Assembly (NCBI GenBank): GCA_009823395.1
Contig: CM020514.1
Span: 1,046,966-1,110,965 of the forward strand
Direction: 5' to 3'
DNA length: 64,000 nucleotides
Origin: Thamnaconus septentrionalis
Lineage: Eukaryota > Chordata > Actinopteri > Tetraodontiformes > Monacanthidae
The notes below the pieces were generated by a model. That model made no database searches. It saw nothing but the letters and a program-made list of their open reading frames with translations, and had not been told where the DNA came from. The first letter of the stretch is position 1. Each line of letters starts with the position of its first letter. The position numbers were made by a program, and so were the translations under genes. Positions 43,237 through 55,109 of this stretch are shown piece after piece.

Positions 43237-44412
43237 CTAATAAAAATGTTCCAAGACACCTTGGATCTGAGCGTGGTACGCAAAGGCTTGATTGTGCTGA
43301 ACACGTAACTGCTTCAAGACCTGGGAAAACAGATGAGAGGAGAAGTCAGACCCTTGGTCAGACTGTATAACTCTGGGAACACCAAAGATGGAGGTAAACT
43401 GTGTTAGAGCACACACCACCTACCTTGCGGTGACTGTGCGCAAGAGGGTATGCGGCCAGATACCTTGTCTTCTGGCACATCACAGTCAACAGATAAGCCC
43501 CTGACCTAAAAGGAGGTAAGGGCCCCACACAGTCTATGATCAAGTGTTCAAAAGGTTGGCTTATTGCTGGTATTGGAAACAGTGGCACAGGTTTTAAGCT
43601 CTGGTTCGGCTTGCTAGTTTGTTGACGTGTATGGCATGACTTTATGCACACCGACACATCTTTTTTCAACCTTGGCCAAAACACCTTAGAATACGGTTGT
43701 ACGTCTTCCTGATGCCCAAGTGACCGGAATCATCATGGGAAACCTGCAACACCAAACTGCGAAAGCAAACGGCACCACAACTTGGTAGACAGGATCCCCA
43801 ACAAAATCCTTCCACTCTGGCACCCACTTTCTCAGCAGTACGTCATTCTCAACAAAACAACACTGGGCATGATTCTTCACCTCACCAATAGGGACAGCCA
43901 TTTCCAGCAAAACCGCCAGGGACTAAACAGCCTGCTGCTCCTTCACTAACTCACTGTGGGGGATAGATCAGGGAACATTAGGACCTCTCACGTTCTGCTT
44001 AGGAGTGTCAGGGTTCACCTTGGCTTTTTGACTGCACATGCGTCACAGCACATGCGGAAAACACCTCAGGAAATTCTGCCTCATTTATGTCAGGACAACT
44101 GCTGACCAGGGGGTCTGGAACCACAATAGCAGGAGGTGGACCCTTCACCCAAACCAGACTCAAACAGATTTCATTGCCCAAAATCATGGTGATCCCATCT
44201 AAGGGCAAAGCTGGACGCACACAAACTGTCACTTCCCCCTGGAAAAGATCACAGGACCACATAATTTTATGCAGAGGTACATGTAGAATATTTAACCCCA
44301 TACCAAGCACAGAGATAAAAGAACCCGAGTATGTTTCATCTGAGAATGGCAAGACTGATGACAAAATGAAAGAATCAAAAGCGGTAGTGTCACACAATAT
44401 CTTAAAGGGCAC
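43237..44412 (-). pseudogene. Gmr1-like fragment: protease followed by integrase
   Basis: 44412-44008 is a protease relative (MPFKILCDTTAFDSFILSSV, with DTT for DTG). It is followed on the same strand by an integrase-upstream block (CCFVENDVLLRKWVPEW, 43910-43686), the zinc-finger and core start (FWPRLKKDV, CVGPLPPFRSG, 43684-43358) and the core (VPRVIQSDQGSDF, 43419-43237). There is no reverse transcriptase between protease and integrase, again Gmr1 order. It is broken by frame changes. Confidence 0.75.
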
Positions 44413-44629
44413 CTATGATCCTTTTTCACTTTTCTGAGCTATAAATACTGATACAATGTTGAATCCTTGTGTCAAACGATGCGAAAACATCAAATAATGA
44501 GGTTCATGCATTTGGACGTGAGCCCTGCAAGTCGTTGGGCATGGTTCTGAATATTCTGTTTACAGTTTTTTTTAACACTGGTAACACATAGATGTCAATG
44601 ACTTCTGTCTCACAGTTTCCCGACAAGTT

Positions 44630-46536
44630 TTGAAAAAGGAGCTTAAGGCTCTAATGCTTCATAAATTAGTGGAAATGAAGCTTGTAGAAATACCAGTGCA
44701 GACTGAACCAGCTGTGTTGGAGGATGTCATCCTAGGTGGAGAGGCTGGTCGTCTACCACTTGGGGGTGCTCCTCCCAATAATGCTGACGTCGAGGGTGGC
44801 TCAACCACAGGTGAGGAATTGGAGATAGAGAAGCCACCTGCCACATTGCCCCGATACAACCCTCTATCTAGTCCGGGTTCCAAACAGCAGGCTCGCCTGA
44901 CGGTCCGCCTTGCACGCCTCAAATTAGAATCTCAAGAGAAGATTCAAGCCCGGCAGACTGAGTTGCAGCTGCAGCATCAGCTTGAGGTAAAAAGAATGGA
45001 GATTGAAGCTAAGAAGCCATACAAGGTCCAATAAGTAAATCCTCTTCATCTACCACTTCCCCACCGTCTGTCTTTGATGTTGGCAAAAACATTGTTTTAG
45101 TGCCGACATTCCGTGAGACTGAAGTAGACTTCTATTTCGAAGCATTTGAACGAATTGCCAATGCTTTACAATGGCCACCTGAAGCTTGGGTCCTTTTGCT
45201 TCAATGCAAACTTTATGGGAAAGCTCAAGAAGCTATTGCTGCGCTTCCTACATTATGATTCTGTAAAAGCTGCAATTCTCCGCGCTTACGAGTTGGTGCC
45301 TGAAGTTTACAGACAAAAATTTAGAAATCACAAGAAAACCCCTTCCCAGACTTATGTAGAGTTCACTAGGGAAAAGGGAATGCTATTTGATAAATGGAGT
45401 ACTGCTTGTAAACTGTGTGATTACAAATCTTTGAGATAACTAATTTTATTGGAAGACTTTGAGAAGTGTTTGCCAGAACGAATTGTAGAATTGTATAAAT
45501 GAACATAAAGTGTTGAAACTCCCGTCTGCTGCTGTATTAACTGACGAGTTTGTCCTAACTTAAAGGACTGTTTTCTCATCGGGTTCTGAGGAAAAGAATC
45601 ACCAGCCCCCAGTTTGTCCAAACCCTCCCCCGACGGTTAGTCCCAAGAAAGAGGATGGGGAGTGTTTTTATTGTCACAAACCTGGGCATCTCATCTCAAA
45701 CTGTTTTTTTGCTTTAAAATGCAAGCAGCAATCTGCTCCAAACCGGTCACAGCCAAAATGTGTCGGTTTAATTAAAGCTGAGCCTCACATTAGTGCTACC
45801 TCAGCCCTTTATTTTTAATGGTGTGGTTTCCTTAACTGGTGAGCCTGAAGATGATCGCTCTGTGCGTATTCTGCGTGACACTGGTTGTTCTCAGTCTGTG
45901 ATCCTCGCTGACAGGCTGCCTTTTTCTGAGTTGTCTTATTGTGGCTATAGTGTTATTCTGAGTGGCATAGAAATGGGTTATGTTCCTCATCCTGTACATC
46001 GTGTCCACATTCAATCTAAATTTGTAACCGGCATCTTTCCTGTCGCTGTCTGTCATGCACTGCCAATTAAAGGTATCAAACTTCTCATGGGTAACGACAT
46101 CGCTGGTGGTAAAGTTATATCCGCGTTGGAAGTATTAGACCTTCCCCCATGCACTGAAATAGCCAAGCCGTCCTCTGTGCTGTTTCCTTCCTGTGTTGTC
46201 ACTCGTACGCAAGCCCACAAAATTAACACCGATATTAATACTGTCTCTCTCTCTGATAGTTTCCTGATGCCTGCCTTTTCCGCAGAGGTTGGGCTCGAGA
46301 AAGAGACAGAGGGCACTGCTGAGTCTTCCTGTGTGCATGCCGCTGAGCAGGAGTGTTCTATCAGCCCTGACACATTTTCTCCTGACAGTTTGCCTCTCCC
46401 AGTGTCCCGCGACCGTTTAGGTGCTGCGCAAAGGGCGACGCTACAGAAATGCTTCGCAAGTGTGGTGAGTGCTGACAGGGCAAAGGGCGAAAGGGTTTCC
46501 TATTTAATAGGAAAACCCTTCATGAAGGACAAATAG
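44630..46536 (+). pseudogene. Second Gmr1-like element, gag and protease, plus strand
   Basis: 44630-45034 is the gag N-terminal coiled region (LKLESQEKIQARQTELQLQH). 45040-45480 is the capsid part, broken by indels at about 45250 and a stop at 45437. 45655-45725 is a CCHC finger (CFYCHKPGHLISNC). 45793-46536 is an open protease frame (LRDTGCSQSVILADRLP) that extends through the MGNDI block to RDRLGAAQRATLQKCFA. Compared with the copy at 40120-41591 it is closely related but opposite in strand. It ends near 46540 before integrase. Confidence 0.8.
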
Positions 46537-46597
46537 ATTCATGTTCAAATAAGGATGACGGCTGAACATGAATAAAGGCTTTTTAAAACATCAGTAA

Positions 46598-47470
46598 GCT
46601 TAACCATTGTCTGGTTGGGGTTAGCTACAGTATTGCCGGCAGTAAGTCAGACTTGTTCCCAGTGAATGTCGGACTCCAGTAGGGCTGCCCTTTGTCACCA
46701 GTTCTGTTCTTTATTTTCATGGACAGAATTTCTAGGGCCAGCCAGGGGTCGGAGGGGGTCCGGTTCGGGAACCACATGATTGCGTCTCTGCTTTTTGCGG
46801 ATGATGTGGTCATGTTGGCTTCATCGAGCCAGGACCTCCAATGTGCATTGGGGCGGTTTCCAGCCAAGTGTGAAGCGAGAAGTGAGAATCAGCACCTGGT
46901 TCTCGACCGCACAAAGTGGCTTGCCTTCTTCAGGTCAGTGGAAATACCCTGCCTCAGGTGGATGAGTTCAAGTATCTCGGGGTCTTGTTCATGAGTGAAG
47001 GGAAGATGGAGCGTGAGATCAACAGGTGTCTGCAGTGATGCAGTCGCTGTACTGGTCTGTCGTGGTGAAGGAGCTAAGCCAAAAGGCAAAGCTCTCGATT
47101 TACCAGTCGATCTACGTTCCCACCCTCACCTATGGTCATGACTGAAAGAACAAGATCGCAAATACAAGCGGTCGAAATGAGTTTCCTGCTCTTACGCATC
47201 GAGAGGGGCCAACTGAGATGGCTCAGGCATCTGTTTGGGATGCCTCCTGGACGCCTCCCTGGGCAGGTGTTCCGGGCATGTCCCACCGGGAGGAGGCCTC
47301 GTGGAAGACCCAGGACACGCTGGAGGAACTAGGTCTCTTGGCTGGCCTGGGAACGCCTTGGGGTCCCACCGGATGAGCTGGAGGAGGTGACTAAGGCCAG
47401 GGAAGTCGGGGGGGCCCGGAAAGTAAGGGTGTCTCTGCTGAGGCTGCTGTCCCCATGACCGAACTCCAGA
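46598..47470 (+). mobile_element. Rex3 (RTE-clade) LINE, second copy
   Basis: Contains SPVLFFIFMDRISRASQGSEG, the catalytic FADDVVMLAS, and the tail QLRWLRHLFGMPPGRLPGQ and RRPRGRPRTRWRN. It ends ccatgaccgaactccagataatgcgg at about 47480, the counterpart of the end of the copy at 17672. Internal deletions and frame changes are present, for example around 46960-47150. Confidence 0.82.
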
Positions 47471-47682
47471 TAATGCGGCAGAATAAGTCAAGTCAAGTAA
47501 ATATGTTGTCACTGATGGCCTAGGCATGAAATGCACGGCCTGCCACTGGATATGGGACAGTGTCATTACCTGCATTTCCATTACAGTTTTTCGCAAAATA
47601 AAAGCGATATTTCTAAAATTCCGACAAAGTACAATTGTGATTTGCAGGTGTTTCCATTGAACGGTGTGAAGCGCATAAGCCG

Positions 47683-47724
47683 TAATTCTCGTAAAATCTT
47701 GTCACGTGAGATTTACGAGAATTA
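47683..47724. repeat. Near-perfect hairpin, about 16-bp arms
   Basis: taattctcgtaaaatct and agatttacgagaatta surround tgtcacgtg; one extra A in the left arm. It may be internal to an unrecognised MITE. Confidence 0.7.
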
Positions 47725-47859
47725 TGATTGCTTTTCTTTGTTTACATTTGTTTGCTGTCAAGAATGTGGGATGGCCCTGGGTTCCCTGTGAGGTGGAGCC
47801 TGCTAATTGGGAACACCTGAGGATGTGCCAAATCTATAAAGGGGGGCTGTTCAGTCACT

Positions 47860-49195
47860 GTGTTTACATGGCACTAGAGAAATTCAAATTTTTGCCTTAG
47901 TCCGATTATGATCGGAGAACTCATGTGCATGTAAACACCTTAGTCCGATTATGATCGGAGTTTGAGAACTCCGATTGGAATCGGAGAACTCAGATTGAGA
48001 CACCCAGATAATGCGATTGGAATTTGAATTTCTCTACCATGTATTCGCCTTAGTCGGACTATTAACTGGACAATGCGAGTGCGCACGCGTCACGCCTCCC
48101 TCTCGCGACTCATGACCGCAGAACTACATCATCTAACAAAACAGACGGCACGAAACAACCTGGCGAACGCGAATAAGAATGTTCACATTTGGAGAGAGGA
48201 TGAGACCGGGGTTATGGACATATTAAAATAACACGCAACGGAGACCTTTTTGAAAAGGTAGCGCAGCAAATGCAGGGCTCCAGCTTTGCGCACCCCTGAT
48301 CAAATAGGTATTCGTTCGTATTTATATTTCTACCTTTTCGTTCACATTTTTTGTAAGTTAGAAGAATTTTAACTTTGTAAATAAAAGCACACCAAAAAGA
48401 TGTTCTTCTGATTTATTTTTATTTTTGGTAAATGCACTGTTTTTCTGCTGGAACCAACGTGCAGTGGCACAAGCTTCCTCCACAGTCGGCACTTTAATGA
48501 GCGTGTGCATAACTGAAGACACCATTCCTTTGCGAAAACTTGTACACAAACTTTTTAACTGTGGATTTGTGCACTGCAAACTGGTTTGCAACGACGCTGT
48601 ATTCTGCAAAGCTAGCCAGTTTGTATAAAACAATAGCGGTTCTCATCTGGAGGGGAATTGGCGTTCAAACACTCAACTCCTAGGGGCTTAAAACATCTTT
48701 CATTAGTCCACAAAGTTTGTCGAATGATCTGCGCGTCATTCGGAAATTGTCTTTCCATTCCGTGTCCGAAAACTCCTTCAATACGACCCTCTCCCACCAG
48801 TCTGTACTCCGAACCCGCATCCAACAAGAACGAGAGTTTCGGATCCGTAGTGACGGCACAAAGCGTAGCATGGAAGACATTGTGTTGTTGTAGCCCTCCA
48901 ACAGCAAACAACGTTTTTGTCTGCCATGAGCACAAGAAATAGGGTACACCTTATCTGCAAAGTAAGTAACACGTACATTATGAACTATCGTACATATCAT
49001 AATGATGTAATATGTCAACTGGAAGCAGCTGACCAGCTGAAAAGACTCACGCCACCCCTAGTGTTGGGAGGATGACACGTTCCCGTCAATAATTCGAATT
49101 TCTCAGCTGCATGTATACGGGGACAAGGTGAGAACTCTGATTGGACGAGAAAACCAAATTATTGTTTAGTCCAATTAAGCTCTGCATGTAAACGC
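47860..49195 (-). mobile_element. PIF/Harbinger transposon, 1336 bp, ACT target duplication
   Basis: Termini GTGTTTACATG (left) and the inverted GCGTTTACATG (right) differ at one position. The trinucleotide act flanks both sides (47857-47859 and 49196-49198). It encodes a damaged Harbinger transposase on the minus strand. Confidence 0.8.
48358..49018 (-). pseudogene. Harbinger transposase (HARBI1-like) N-terminal half
   Basis: Three overlapping frames read in order: STDWWERVVLKEFSDTEWKD and FRMTRRSFDKLCGLM (49018-48680), then after a gap FRKGMVSSVMHTLIKVPTVE with EACATARWFQQ (48560-48430). These match the region before and into the catalytic domain of HARBI1-type nucleases. The DDE residues are absent because the frame ends at the left terminus. 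It is non-functional; frameshifts lie at about 48680 and 48620. Confidence 0.75.
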
Positions 49196-49435
49196 ACTGA
49201 CTGTCACTCGCTCTCTCTCCCTGCTGACATCTGGAGACTCGGCCTGCACCACTTTGTGTTTTCCTTATTTTGTGTTTTGATTATGATTCAGTTGCACATA
49301 TCCCTTATTTTGCAAATAAACTCATATTTTTCATTGTTCCTCTGTCCTCCGTGGAGTTGGTTTTTGTTGTGGTCACAGAGCCAGGCCATAACAATTGGGG
49401 GCTCGTCCAACTGGAGAACTTTTCACAATAATAAT

Positions 49436-49555
49436 AATACATTCATTCATTCATTCATCTTCTATACCCGCTTATTCCTATTCAGGGTCACGGGGGTCTG
49501 CTGGAGCCTATCCCAGCTGTCTTAGGGCGAAGGCAGGGTACACCCTGGACAAGTC
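49436..49555 (-). mobile_element. LINE 3'-end fragment with (ATTC)n tail
   Basis: cttctatacccgcttattcc, agggtcacgggggtctgctg and gagcctatcccagctgtctt form a very common fish LINE 3' end. On the minus strand it ends in GAATG repeats (49439-49460), which sets the orientation. The clade was not resolved. Confidence 0.6.
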
Positions 49556-49745
49556 ATAATAATAATAATAAAACTTTATTTGTACGCGCGCTAAATCACA
49601 ACCAAGGGCGTTTCAAAGCGCTTTATACAATCAGAGAGAACCAACCGGGCCCCCGGAGCAAGCAAGATGCGACAGTGACTGGGAAAAACTCCCCAGTGGG
49701 AAGAAACCTAGGGCAGAACCAGACTCCAGAGGGCCATCATCTGCC
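49556..49745. mobile_element. SINE-like interspersed repeat
   Basis: aaaactttatttgta, gcgtttcaaagcgctttata, and gggaaaaactccccagtggg with aagaaacctagggcagaacc make a block found throughout fish genomes. No pol III boxes were identified with confidence. Confidence 0.5.
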
Positions 49746-49859
49746 TATGAGTAGTTGGGGTGAAATACAATAATAGAGGAGAGACAGAGAAAGAGAGAAA
49801 GGAGCAGAGTGAGCCAGGGTGGCAGACAGGACAGAGAGAAAAACAGATACACCAACCAG

Positions 49860-51027
49860 CAATCAGTGTGATGACTCCCCAGCAGGCTCAGCGTGCTTAC
49901 GAGAGACAGAGTGGATATCCTTGCCTGTGCCAATCTGGTCGAGAGCATGTCCTCCTGGGACAAATCTGCGGGAGCTGGGTTTGTGCCGGGTCAGAGAGGT
50001 GATCGGGTCTGTGAGCATGATAATTTTTGTCATTTCTCTCACAAAAAAGGGCATTGGAAGAAAGATTGTCCTGTGCATAAAACACGCGTAAAGTATGGTG
50101 GTGGTTCGGTGAAGCCAGCTGCCATGGCTGCGTCAGTTTCTGGTGCTGTGAGGGTGGGGGTGTCCCACCATCCGTGTTCATAAATCCTGATTTGAAATAA
50201 TTTCTGCAATTTATTTTAAAGGGTTTCATGTCTCCGGTGGGAAGTCAGGACAAAGTTCCGGAAGTAATGTTGCGGGATACAGCGGCATTTGAGTAATTCA
50301 TTTTGGGGTCTACTCTGCCGTTTTCCTAAGAGACAGATACGGGTTCTTTCGTTCCCATAAGGGGTATGAGAATGTCAGTTTTCCCTGTACCATTACACAA
50401 ACTGGTCTTACAGTCTGACTTGTTTAATGGAGTGGCGTCCTGCTCTGCCTGTGGAAGGTATCCAGGTCATCATAGGGCCGCATTTGGCCTCATCTTCCAG
50501 GCCGTCCGCTCGTTGCCCTGGTACCGCTTGGCACAAGTAAGCCGGTTGAAAATGAAAAGTGTTTCCCGGAAATGTTCAAAGCGTGAGCTGTGATGCGCGC
50601 GATGATGACAGCGGGTTCGGACGCCGGTGGTGAGGAGCAGTCGGAAAAGAAAGTCTTTGTTACTGACTCCTTCACACAATAGTCTAACTGTCCATTTTAT
50701 GTGTCACGCAGGGAGTTGGTGGAAGAACAAAAGTCCAATTCCACATTGGCAGAATTGTTCCAGTCGGCACGTCCCCTGACTGAGGTGAAGGCAGCAGGCT
50801 CAGGGATATTTCATTGAGGACTGTGTGTTAAGAAAATGGATGCCACATGGGGAGGTTTTCATAGGGGAGCCCGTGTACCAGTATTCCTCGATTTTAAGGT
50901 AATTGAAATCCAACGGGTGTGCAGTCAAATTTGCTTTAAGTTCTGTCATTTTTTAAGATCAAGTGCCGCATCGTGTTGTACAACATTACTTCTCACAGAA
51001 GACACTGAGAGTATTGAGTTCCAATGA
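49860..51027 (+). pseudogene. Gmr1-like gag zinc knuckle, protease and integrase-start remnants
   Basis: CHFSHKKGHWKKDCPVHKTR (50025-50085) is a CCHC-type knuckle with a weakened first Cys pair. 50220-50590 aligns by eye with the protease copy at 44412-44008 (AAFE...FILGSTLPFS, then PVPLHKLVLQSDLFNG). 50735-50900 aligns with its integrase-upstream block (LTEVKAAG, then CVKKMDATWGGF). It probably belongs to the LTR and primer-binding site at 47765-49408. Many stops; dead. Confidence 0.6.
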
Positions 51028-51194
51028 TTCAAATGTAATTTGAAGGTCAAGGTTCAGCTGTGAAAACCTGCTGTGAAACAGCAATGTGTTTTGTGAACTT
51101 CTATTTTATTTCAACACTATTTCTGATTTGATTATAACGGAGCCCCCCTGGTGACATGGATGAAAAAAAATAATAAGTGTGGCCATGCATTACT

Positions 51195-51310
51195 ATATTC
51201 TGCCCATAAGATAATAAACCCGTGGCCCACGAGACAATAAACGTGTCCCCACGAGATGGTGAATGCGTGCCCACGTGTTATTATCTCGTGGCCATGATAT
51301 GGTTAATTTG
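51195..51310. repeat. Degenerate minisatellite, about 22-23 bp
   Basis: Units resemble cc(c)a(c/t)(a/g)aga(t/c)aataaa-cgtg (51206, 51229, 51252, 51274, 51295). It lies next to gagcccccctggtgacatgg, a phrase of an unnamed fish repeat. Confidence 0.45.
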
Positions 51311-52139
51311 TGCCGGTAGCGGGATGGTTGTCTATTTGCAGCTTTCAGTTTTGGAGTGATGCTGATTATCGTTTTTGAATTGAGGTAATAATAACCTGTT
51401 TTCATATTCAAGAGTAGGCTAGGGTGGGAATGACAACAATCATTACCTCGTGGCCATAACCCGTGTTGGGGCTCGTTACTCAAAAGAGGAATATATTACA
51501 TATATATTTCTCTCAAAAGTAGTAATGGCGTACATTACTTTATTACTCTCCAGAGAAAGTAATTAGTTATATTACTCCTTACATTTTTTTTTCTGCATAC
51601 TCTAAAACTGCCTGAGATGCTTAAAATGGAAGGAGAACAGACAAAGAAGGAGTGTTCTTTCGGCTCTTTATTTAGAACAACAGACTGGCCTTACCAATAC
51701 TGGTATAAGTAGGCTGTTTAATGTCAATTAACATAAACTGGCTAGCGCAAAAAAAAAGCACAAAAAAAAGTGTACTTGTGCAATCAAGTACAAACAAACA
51801 AATATTTACTTCCTCAATGTTTAACAAACACTGTCTAGTGCAAACAATCAATCAATCAATGGATATGATTGTCAATTTATAACAAGTGCAAAAAACAAAT
51901 ATTAACTTCCGCAAAAATGTATTCTGAAATAAAAATGACTGGCCTTACCAGCACTGTGTATAGAAGAGAGAAAATAAAAGACAAACGAAGTGCAAAGGAG
52001 AGCAGATTGCTGAAATTAGTGAACGCATATACAATAACCTCAAAACAAATACAGTTAATAAGCTGCTGTAGTGCATTTTTCTTGTGCAAAAAATAAACTC
52101 CTGAATGTATCAGTTTATTTGTTCTAATTCTGGTTAACA

Positions 52140-53400
52140 TAGTGGTTATACCTCATGAGGAGGACTCTCTCAAAACGCTTCTCTCCCAACCTGTTCCTCC
52201 TTGGAGTTAGAACAAGGCTGCCCAGGCTGAATAGCCTATCTACCGGAGCACTGGATGCTGTTGCCATATTATATTTTAAAGACAGGTTCTTAATTGTAGG
52301 GAATTAGTCCAAGACCCCCATCTCTGACCCAGACTTCCGGTACTCCATCACCTCCCTGTAAGGATCAAGAGATCCTGATTCCTGCTCTCCCTCAAACACA
52401 AAAAGTCATCCTCGCTGCTGCTGGAGGCTGGACTCAGCTCTAGAGGCCTCACCACCTGTTCCTCAGTGTGGGTGGCAGCCACTGCAGAAGCACAACACTC
52501 TGTTATCAGCAGAGTCGTTAGGGCCTTTCTCCTGGTCTCTTCCCTCAACCACCGCATCTTAAATTTTGGCAGAGTGACAGCAGCCAGGAGAGCCTCCCTG
52601 CTGTCCAAAACAGAGGCAAAGCGGGTTTTGATGGCCTGTGAGAAATTTAAAATTATTTCTTTTAAAATGGACAAAACATCCCTCCCTGTGGAAGGAGTTG
52701 ACAGGTGAATGATGCAACAGGCATTTTGACTGTACGAGGTCTTCAGAAACACAGTACCATTATACAAATCTTATATTCTCTGAGAGCTTATTTCAGTGTG
52801 GAATTTTAAAAACCTGTGATAGTGGAAGCATCTGACAGCATCTTTGATAGTGGACGGATGTGCAATTGTGCATCCGACAGGTCTCTCTCATCACACAAAT
52901 TTACAGCCAGTAAGTCTCACACACCCACACTGTGCATGCGGCCTACCTGCACTATGACATCAGGCAGATCTGCTGTCATCTCTGAGAGGCCGGCACGCAA
53001 TGCCGGGGTCTTTGACATCAGAGACTCCAGTGTCGATAGCAGATTGCCATAACGGCAATCATTTTCACCTGGAATGAATGAATATGAATCAATAATTGAA
53101 TTACTTGTTTAATTCAAATGTTTAACAGAAAAAAAAATAAAGGAAAGAAGCCATAGGTCTACAGGAACCTACGTATACTTTATTCTCACCTTGTAATCGG
53201 TCCAAAGCTTTTGTAAGTGGTTTTGTGATTGTGCAGTATTCCAAAAGGAATTTATACTCCCACTCAGAAAAGGCTCTCAAACCTAGCTGACTGCAGACAG
53301 TGGCTAACTGTGGCATGTCAGTGATGCGGGTTATTGCATTGTGTAAAGAGTTCCATCTTGTCACTGTTGGCTTTTGTCAATGAGCTTTTTTTCCACACAC
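52140..53400 (-). pseudogene. hAT transposase, middle and C-terminal dimerisation domain
   Basis: 53364-53190 reads TRWNSLHNAITRITDMPQL and KFLLEYCTITKPLTKALD, the Trp-Asn-Ser block of hAT transposases. 52767-52348 continues with TRFASVLDSREALLAAVTLP and FKMRWL. 52330-52140 gives [20 protein letters not shown] followed by [19 protein letters not shown], the conserved C-terminal domain. A large gap and several stops separate these pieces. Confidence 0.75.
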
Positions 53401-53637
53401 ACTTTCAACTAGCTCTGCAGCTACCGTAGACCTGCTGGCCTTAGTCCAGAGGGCAGAGCACTTCACTAATCAGCAGAACCTGCCTCAGCTGCACCATGCC
53501 AGCCCTGGGGAGAAAAGGGAAAGACTCAAAGCAGGAAGTAGGGCAAGAAACACAAAATAAAGGCACAATCAGGAAATATGACAGTAAGCACTATAAAAAG
53601 ACCAAGAGGTGAGCACCTTTTTTCTTTTACAACAACA

Positions 53638-55109
53638 ATGGAAGACATTGCAGAGAGAGGAAGAGGAAGAGGGAGGGTGACAATAAGAGTAGAGAAGAAG
53701 AAGAGTGAGAGGTAGGGGTAGAGCTGGTAGAGGAGTTCATGGCCAAAGAAGAAGACTTTCAAATGAAATCACAGCAACCTTAGTTGATCATGTCATCAAG
53801 CATGGGCCGACAATGCAAGAGGTTGGACAGAGAGTGCAGCCTAACTTGGGCCGTTTTACTGTCACCTCTGTCATCCGGACATTTAGACTGGAGAACAGGT
53901 CTGTAACCAACATTTCTTTCACACTATGTAGAACACCTCATGTCATAGTGTATCAGTTGGGTGACACCCGTTTACTTCATGATGCCATACACTACAGTAA
54001 GTGTGCAAGTTTCCTGTACAATTTACTCTACTGTTCGTTGTCCAAGCCCTATATTTTTATCATTTTGTTTCTCTAAAGGACTGAGAGATGCAGCCATGGT
54101 GGAGGAAGGGGCCAAATGTTCGCTGGGGTACAGGAAGCTGCCACAGTAAACTTGGTTTTGGAAAGGACTGAAATCAGATTACGAGAAATTCAAAGCCACA
54201 TCATCCAGGACAGCACCGTATTCAGCAACATCCAACGAGTCAGCCCGTCCACATTGGCTCACATTTTACAGCGGAACCAAATTAGGATGAAACAACTTTC
54301 TCAGGTGCCATTTGAGAGAAACTCACAAAGGAACTAAGAGCTCAGACGAGCATATGCGGATGTAAGTACAACATTGACTGCAGTATACTACACACAGTGT
54401 ACTGGATAACACCGTATTGACTGATTTTATTCTTTGTTTTCAGGGGGTACTGGAAATGGATGCTCATGCAATTCCACGTGAGTTCATCTTTATAGATGAG
54501 GCTGGGTTCAACCTAGCAAAGACTAGAAGAAGGGGAAGAAACCTCATTGGCCACAGAGCTATTACAGATGTTCCTGGCCAACGTGGTGGGAACATCACAA
54601 TGTGCGCTGCCATTTCCAACACGCCTGGTGTCCTCCACCGTCATGCCATCCTTGGACCATACAACACAGCCCACATTCTCACATTCCTGGACAGACTCCA
54701 CAACATCATACTACCATCACAGCACATGTATGATGCAAACCATCAAAGCCGGTCCGTTGTAGTATGGGACAACGTGAGCTTCCATCGTGCAGCCCCAGTC
54801 CAAAACTGGTTTGCTGACCACCCATCATTTATCGTGCATTACCTCCCACCATACTCACCATTTCTAAACCCAATAGAAGAGTTCTTTTCGGCATGGTGGT
54901 GGAAAGTCTACGACCTGCAGCCGTTTGTGCGCATGCCTCTTGTGCAGGCTATGGAAGAGGCTTGTGATGAAATTGATGTGGGTGCGATTCAAGGATGGAT
55001 AAGGCACTCAAGGTGCTTCTTCCCTCGATGTCTGGCAAGGGAAGATATTGCCTGTGATGTGGACGAGGCGTTGTGGCCAGACCCAGCTATGCGGCAAGAT
55101 GCTGCCTAA
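53638..55109 (+). pseudogene. Three-exon IS630/Tc1-type transposase gene (DD35E), nearly intact
   Basis: Exons 53638-53898, 54079-54361 and 54444-55109 are joined by GT-AG introns (AACAG/gtctgt...taaag; GGAT/gtaagt...ttttcag) with compatible phases, about 400 codons. Exon 1 has a Gly/Arg-rich start and a helix-turn-helix block (RRLSNEITATLVDHVIKHGP, VTSVIRTFRLENR). Exon 3 has FIFIDEAGFNL, VVVWDNVSFHRA and YSPFLNPIEEFFSAW; 35 residues lie between the second Asp and the Glu. The damage is one frameshift near 53700 and one TAA in exon 2 (RNSQRN-stop-ELRRAY). Exon 3 itself is open to the stop. Fish genomes hold many copies of this family; I do not recall an agreed name. No terminal repeats were found. 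Confidence 0.75.

Larger units (their letters stand above)
47765..49393 (+). mobile_element. Retroelement 5' LTR split by a Harbinger, with Pro-type primer-binding site
   Basis: The right part ends ...CCATAACA at 49393 and after one base is followed by TTGGGGGCTCGTCC (49395-49408), the classic tRNA-Pro primer-binding sequence. AATAAA lies at about 49314. The left part carries a TATA box (tctataaagg, about 47833) and may begin at TGTGGGATGG (47765). Removing the 1336-bp Harbinger and one ACT leaves an LTR of about 290 bp. Confidence 0.65.

Noticed and set aside
51150..51330. Helitron end
   Set aside because: ctcgtgg/ccacgag palindromes are suggestive, but no CTRR terminus with a hairpin or TC start was found.
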